26,544 nucleotides of DNA from Phallusia fumigata (taxonomy: Eukaryota; Chordata; Ascidiacea; Phlebobranchia; Ascidiidae), in NCBI GenBank assembly GCA_008931825.1, contig QXVZ01025987.1:1-26544 (forward strand), read 5' to 3'. The notes beneath the pieces are model-generated. The model was not told the origin of the DNA, did not search any database, and saw only the letters and a program-made list of their open reading frames with translations. Numbering within the stretch: position 1 is the first letter of the stretch; each line of letters starts with the position of its first letter. The translations under genes and the position numbers were made by a program. Positions 21,319 to 26,544 of this stretch are shown piece by piece.

Positions 21319-24300
21319 ATGAATTTCCTAATAATCAATCTGATCCTATCCTTTTACGTTAAACTGTCGTCGACCAATCAGAGCGCGATTACAAGATCAC
21401 GTGTCAACATCCTGGTTTTGGCGCCCTACAACGATTCGTATTTGTTCAGCAGAAACAAAATGCAGCCGGCTATTGAATACGCCCTGACGTCATTGCAAAG
21501 AAATAAGCCTTCTCTGCTACGTGATGTCGAATTCACGGTGACGTACAAGTAAGGTTTTCATGACAATTTAATTGCTGTGGTAATACGAAAAAAATGCTGT
21601 CCTCTTGTGCTCGTGGTTTTATAATGTACCTCATTATTCTTCATTGTGTATCTATAGTGCCATGATTATCAAAATGTGCGTCGCGACGCCGTGGTGTGTC
21701 GTTTTAATTTTCCAAGAACGTCGCATAATAATTTCGTTTCTCAGCTTTTGTGTTTTTTTACCACAAAATACAACTTTGATAATAAGTGCATTTATTAAAT
21801 TTCGATCGCTGGTGCGTCGAAAGTCAACTTTTTCAAAAGTTTAGCATCGAAAAAAGTTTCGCCTTTCAAAGTGTTACATTCACAATTTAGCCTAGAATTG
21901 GTGGCAGGCATTTCCAAGGTACGTCCTTCCAACTCGGTTATTTGCATTTTTTGGTTTTTTATAATTCCAACGCCTTGGCCACGAAATCAATTGTGTTACC
22001 TGCAGTATTCATTCGTTATCTGAACGCATTACTTGTAACAGTGATTCAATTTTCACAGGCGCATATTACCCGATCACGTGTTAAATAATCGTCAAAGGCA
22101 ATGTAAGATAACTTGAAAATCTCTTCACCCATGGCGTGCAATGCAATGTTACCTATTCCAGTATATTTACAAAAAACCTTGCAACCGTCGACTGCACGAC
22201 TTTGACAAGGAAGACGTATTGGCGGGTACTGGAAGGGCTGTTGTTGTTTTTCCATAGTTATTATTAGACTTTGAAATGGATAATATTAGTTTGTAAGTCC
22301 TTAGGCCTTCGTCGTTCGTCGTACGGCCGTACGTCAGTTCACGCAGGCAAGCGGCGCCTGTTATCTATCAACACAAGGAGCACGCGTTCTTGTTATTGCG
22401 TCGAACCATCAAGTGAAACTTTTGTGCGCACACCGTTTCAAAACCAACAGCGTTGAAAACAAATTACTCATCTGTGTGAGTTCCTTAGGGGACGTTTATG
22501 GCGTCATTATCGTTCTGGGCGCCCATGAGAGTTGTCGAATTGTAGAGCGCGCTTTTTGTCACCTCGCCATGTTACTTATTTAACCCTCGCGCCCACAATG
22601 CCACCCCAGTCAATTACAGTGGATATTTATAAAATTGAATGATGTTCAAATGTTCCGAAACCCATTAGTCGGATTAGGGTGAAAGTGTTGATTGATTTGT
22701 GGAAAGGGACGTGGCCCGAAGTGCATCATAGGGGAGGGATTGACAAATAAGGTCCTAATATATTTGTTTGTTGGTGACTAAATACATAATCTTTGTCCCA
22801 GGTATATTTGATTTTGTCGGATTTTAAAACTGTTCCAAATTAAAAGATAGCTGCCCGCGTCTGGATTTCGTGCAATATGAGAATGACAAACTTTAAACTG
22901 TTAAAATGATTTTTTTCTGGTTGAAACGTTTGCGTTACGTTTTTATAGAGATTTCACTTTAGGTTTACACAATTCGTGGTTTTAAATAGTCTCGCTAAAA
23001 AGATATAAGCCAGTACTTGTGTGTAAAATATTTTCTACGTTTCGACAAACGCTCTTCGTGGTGATGATGACAACAGCGTTTGTCGACAGGTGATAAAATG
23101 TTTTACACACAAGTACTGACTTGTATCTTCTAACTGAAAAACATTTTTCTGCGACAATTTTTGTTTGTTCATCTCATTCAAAAATCCCAAAAAGGAACTA
23201 GGAATATGGCGCATTACACCATTAAACAAAAAACAACTTTTGTCAGTTTATACTTTCGTTTTGCAGAAACAGCTCATGTGATTACGCAGCCGGGGTCAAA
23301 GCGGTCGAGTTCTACTACGAAAACAGCTACATCGATGACGTCACTCAGCAACGCGTCATGACGTCACCGATGTTGTTTCTGGGGCCAGTGTGCAACGTTC
23401 CCACTGCGGTCGTTTCGACTTTCGCGTCCGAATGGAACGTTCCGGTGATTTCCCCCGGATCCCAAGCGGCCTGGGTCAAGATGGCAGGGGATTACCCCAC
23501 CTTGACCCAGATCACCCCTTCCTACGTTGATGTAGCTTATTTTATTAAGAGGGTCTTGAGCAGGGATGTAAAGAAATCGGTTTATCTCATATACGAAGAT
23601 GCTTTCGAGAGCAAATCTACAGAAAGGTGAGTTGCTCTGTGACTTAAATATGTTGAAGTTAAAATCATAAGTGCCAGAGAGCTTGTACAGAGTGGACACA
23701 TTGTATTGTGAACGTTTCAACAATCGCTGTTGTTTATGTACAGAAGATGACAACTTCAAATGTTAAAATGTATCACAATGTATTCACTGTTACAAGCTCT
23801 CTAGCAGTTTTGCTTTGATGTTAATTTATTGGTTCGTGTCACTGTTCCCAAATTAATTAATACATTTTTGTTGACGAACCTGAACGTCGCAGAGTGTCGC
23901 AATGCAAAATACGCTGATGACAACAACAGCGATTGTTGAATTGTTTGCAATACAATGAATTCGTGATAAAAAGCTTATTGGTTCGCATCCCTGAAAATAG
24001 TTGATAAGTTTTCGTACGTAACCGTTGCAGAGAGTGTCACAACCTGATGCAATCTGTCTACGCTGTCTTTCAAGAGCACAAGATGCTCGACTTCATTGGT
24101 CCTTACGTGGTGCATGCCTCATCGGATCATCAGGAGTTGATTCAAGATTTGCAAGACCCGCAAGGTAAGGTGATGCATCCAGTTAGTTGCAATACCTTCC
24201 TGCTTGTAGCACAACAGCGCGGTCACTTGTGTTTCCTTGAGCAAGAAACCTAAGCGCAATAGTTCCAACCCAGTGGAACTCGATGGGTTGACCCAAATTG

Positions 24301-26164
24301 AAGTCACCAACTTCAAAAATGAAAAAAATCAATAGCATTGAGACTCGTTGTGAACATAACGCATTCAGGATAAAAATGAAACTTTAAAATGCGTTTAAGT
24401 GCAAGTGGCACAAGGGCGTAGCGGAGTTGGGTTTGTGAAGAAATGTGTCAAAGGTTTTGGATGAAGGCTTCGGTTTGAGATACCGCTTCTCGAATGAACA
24501 AGAGAACAACAAGTGTAGGGAGAAGAAAGTAACCATGTTTTCCATCGGAATGCCAAATGAGGAATCTGTGACTTGGAAACTTTGGGAGTGGGTTCCCTTT
24601 GTCACGCTTTTGGTATAAGTTGGTGATAAGTTAAATACATAAATATCGTTTGGAAACGTAACCAGCATAGAAATGTTATTCTAGTCGTACTCATGTGCGC
24701 CTCCAGCGACGTGGTTAGGAGTCTGATGATCGCCGCTTACCGAGCCAAAGTGGCCACGCGGGGGCGCAACGCGTGGTACGTGGTCGATCTTCACAACGAT
24801 TCGCACTACGCCGACGGCGCCTGGAAAAGAGGTAGGCGTTTAACATTGCGTTACTGACCCGCCGTGTGACGTCATAATGACGTTGCGTCACGCCGATTCG
24901 CAGGTGATTATCTTGACAAGGTGGCGAAGGTAGCCTACCGAGCCCTCGAAGTCTTTACGCTGAAAGTTTCCAACACAACCAAGTTCAGGAAGTTCTCGAA
25001 ATCCCTCGGAAACGAGTATCGCAAGAGGGGAGTCCCCGCCGAGGAAAGAAAGGTGACGTCACTACTTTGCGCGTCATGTTGCTTGCTTGCGCTTTTAAAA
25101 TTGGGGCTATCTTCTTATCTATCGCCCATTACGATTATCTTTTGTCGAATGTGCATTGCTTTAAACCAGCGGTTGTTCACCTTTTCATTACCAATTTCTG
25201 TTCAGAAAAAATTACCATTTTCACAATTTAACAAAATACAATTTATCTATTTTGCTAGTTATGCCATTCTCCATACATGTTCAGTAACTTTTTAAAAAGC
25301 TACCCATGTGTGGGTAATTCCCCTTAGGTAAGAAGTGCTTAAGACGTAATACAAACGAAACTTTAAAACTTAACAATATTGATAGAATAGATTGTACAAG
25401 CTCTCTGGCTCCATCTGCAGGTAAACGGGTACGCCGAAAACTTCCACGACACGGTGCTGTTGTACGCACACGCCATCAACCGCACCTTGTCAAAAGGAAA
25501 GACTCTCTTTGATAGTCAAGACATCACAAACAACATGAAAGACGTTACTATCCAAGGTAACCAACATTAATAAATACCACCTAATTAAGTGTGACGTAAC
25601 AATTACGTGTTTATGACGTAGGAATAGCAGGACCAGTGTCGCTCGATGTTTATGGATTTCGTCACGGCGAATACAGTCTTCTCTACATGGCCAACGTTAA
25701 AACCGGAAAATTTCAGGTAATTGTTACGCCAGTGGTTATCATCCCTTTTATCGATGCATTCCCCCTTTGATTATTTTCAAAAATTTTCATTTCTCTTATG
25801 CTAGAGACAAGAAGTGATAAAAATAAAGTAATACTAAAAGGTTTTAAACCAATGGCCTACCTAAAATAATTACTTCACTTATCACGAATAACTTAATTAT
25901 AAAGTGGAAACTTCTTCCTTGACTCATAAAATTCCTCCCTGGGGGGAATTCCCTCCCGGTTGGGAACCCCTGGATTACGTCATGGTTAGATGACGTCACC
26001 ATGTGACGAAGTTTATTTCTATACCTGGCAGAGGACTGTGGATTTGTTCGGAAAGCAGATGACGCCCTCTGTAGACGCATTGAACTTCAGAACGAGTTTG
26101 AATCGTCTGTTGAGGGAACACGCCAATTTTACTGACGAAGACCTTATGCAAATCGGGCTACTAG
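21319..26164 (+). CDS. Natriuretic peptide receptor (NPR-C/NPR3-like) extracellular domain, 3' partial, 8 exons seen
   Basis: Exons: 21319-21548, 23267-23626, 24031-24164, 24685-24831, 24904-25052, 25421-25556, 25622-25716, 26032-26164; the open phase at 26164 shows the gene continues outside. 461 complete codons are visible. Residues 1-19 form a hydrophobic signal peptide. The ANF-receptor ligand-binding fold follows: VNILVLAPYNDSYLFS (29-44) then PAIEYAL closely match NPR-C. Also seen are FLGPVC (114-119), VVLMCASSD (242-250), DGAWKRGD (285-292) and ENFHDTVLLYA (346-356). Both conserved disulfide pairs are present, C81-C119 and C199-C246. N-glycosylation sequons lie at N20, N38, N78, N279, N314, N360 and N449. 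Known role: NPR-A/B are guanylyl cyclases, while NPR-C is a clearance receptor with a short tail. The transmembrane and cytoplasmic parts are outside the window, so which class this is cannot be decided. Exon 8 (418-461) is poorly conserved; its acceptor TACCTGGCAG was chosen for phase. Confidence 0.9.
21549..23266 (+). other. Large first intron of the receptor gene
   Basis: The longest intron of the three genes (1.7 kb). It contains MITE family B copy 1 (23000-23131) and a GC-richer block at about 22300-22420 with the palindrome GTACGGCCGTAC and a TTATCTATCA stretch (GATA-type sites), a candidate intronic enhancer. No exon was seen in it. Confidence 0.5.
23000..23131. mobile_element. Palindromic MITE family B, near-complete copy
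   Basis: Left arm AGATATAAGCCAGTACTTGT then GTGTAAAATATTTT; right arm AAAATGTTTTACACACAAGT then ACTGACTTGTATCTT. The arms are inverted repeats of about 40 bases, around CGACAAACGCTCTTCGTGG and ACAACAGCGTTTGTCG. The RNA or single strand would fold into one long hairpin. In receptor intron 1. Confidence 0.85.
23671..23854. mobile_element. MITE family A, copy 3, in receptor intron 2
   Basis: Left arm GTGCCAGAGAGCTTGTACAG, centre CAACAATCGCTGTTGTTTAT, right arm TGTATTCACTGTTACAAGCT then CTCTAGCAG, outer end TTCGTGTCACTGTTCCC. Both arms present, about 57 bases downstream of an exon donor. Confidence 0.75.
23915..23995. mobile_element. MITE family A, right-half remnant in the same intron
   Basis: GCTGATGACAACAACAGCGA then TTGTTTGCAATACAATGAAT and AAAAGCTTATTGGTTCGCAT resemble the family A centre and decayed right arm. 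It follows copy 3 closely, suggesting nested or tandem insertion. Confidence 0.5.
24440..24640. repeat. Possible dispersed repeat, partner of 11436-11640
   Basis: Short ordered blocks shared with 11436-11640, the best being TATAAGTTGGTG at about 24614. In receptor intron 3. Low confidence. Confidence 0.3.
25393..25409. mobile_element. MITE family A terminal fragment abutting a splice acceptor
   Basis: TGTACAAGCTCTCTGGC is the family A right-arm inner sequence, ending 11 bases before the acceptor (CCATCTGCAG) of receptor exon 6. No other part of the element is evident. Confidence 0.45.
25840..25977 (-). mobile_element. hAT-like non-autonomous element, copy 3 (family D, inverted), in receptor intron 7
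   Basis: On the minus strand it starts CCAGGGGTTCCCAACCGGGA, followed by GGGAATTCCCCCCAGGGAGG, matching the GGTTCTTAACTGGGGTGGGA start of copy 1. The other end reads AAACCAATGG on the + strand. It ends about 55 bases before the exon 8 acceptor. Confidence 0.55.
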
Positions 26165-26194
26165 GTGAATTATTGTTATGGTGATTAAAAAAAT

Positions 26195-26360
26195 AATTGG
26201 CAAAGTGCTCGTCTATAGTGAATACATTGTAATGTAAACGTTTATGCACTGATGATGACAGCAGCGCTTGATAAACTTTTGTATTAGGATGTATTCACTG
26301 TAGACAATCACTTTGGCAGTTTTGTTTTTAACCAAGCCACTCACGTCCGTGCATTGTGTT
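26195..26360. mobile_element. MITE family A, copy 4, after receptor exon 8
   Basis: Left arm AATTGGCAAAGTGCTCGTCT then ATAGTGAATACATTGTAATG, centre TGATGATGACAGCAGCGCTT, right arm ATGTATTCACTGTAGACAAT then CACTTTGGCAG, outer end GTCCGTGCATTGTGTTC. The rest of the window to 26544 shows nothing recognisable. Confidence 0.75.
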
Positions 26361-26544
26361 CTTATTATTATGTTTATCAAAACATGTCACTGGCGCTTGT
26401 CATGTCCGACATCCCAAATTGAATGTTACCGAACATTTTTTCTCAAATAAGTTGAAATGGAAGCGTTTTAAGTTGATAAAATCTCAACTGTTAGCAATTT
26501 AATCCCTCTGTGTTTGCTTTTTATGGGTCCCCTTCCATGAAGGG

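Noticed and set aside
1..26544. CRISPR array, rRNA or complete tRNA gene
   Set aside because: No regularly spaced identical repeats, no rRNA core and no cloverleaf with both A and B boxes could be found by eye.

Overview
This is eukaryotic nuclear DNA, almost certainly from an ascidian tunicate of the Ciona type. The coding sequence is split into short exons with GT-AG introns of a few hundred bases. The three protein products are chordate-like, the DNA is AT-rich, and short palindromic transposon remnants with ATGATGACAACAGCG-type centres recur throughout. Nothing prokaryotic or viral was seen. All three genes lie on the + strand, and most long single-frame reading frames are chance or low-complexity. 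The organism call is inference from gene content and repeat style; I could not search a database.

Layout. (1) 1-5533: a complete SET/MYND lysine methyltransferase gene, closest by eye to muscle SMYD1. I reconstruct ten coding exons (480 aa). Upstream are a T-box-like site, E-boxes, a palindromic CRE and a TATA box, followed by a probable non-coding first exon. (2) 5534-9640: a roughly 3.4 kb strand-asymmetric tract rich in T and C, holding a duplicated 375 bp block and a degenerate 70-100 bp tandem repeat. A good poly(A) signal sits at 9610. (3) 9640-13466: non-coding DNA with fragments of several repeat families. (4) 13467-16951: an RGK-family (Rad/Gem/Rem) Ras-like GTPase, eight coding exons, 363 aa, ending in the family tail CQDLSVL. 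(5) 16952-19060: its 3' flank, a tandem duplication of about 0.75 kb with a single N exactly at the junction, and a candidate extra terminal exon. (6) 19060-21300: no recognisable gene. (7) 21319-26164 and beyond: the extracellular ligand-binding domain of a natriuretic peptide receptor, most like NPR-C/NPR3. Eight exons are seen and the 3' end lies outside the window.

The three genes are separate transcription units, not an operon. Their vertebrate relatives all act in heart or muscle physiology: sarcomere and cardiac methyltransferase, calcium channel regulator, natriuretic peptide receptor. Whether the adjacency means anything cannot be judged from one window. I see no clear undescribed system. 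The best leads are the compact muscle-type promoter, the aberrant nucleotide-binding motifs of the RGK protein, the phase-compatible alternative terminal exon, the excess of TGACGTCA palindromes and the probable haplotype-assembly duplication.
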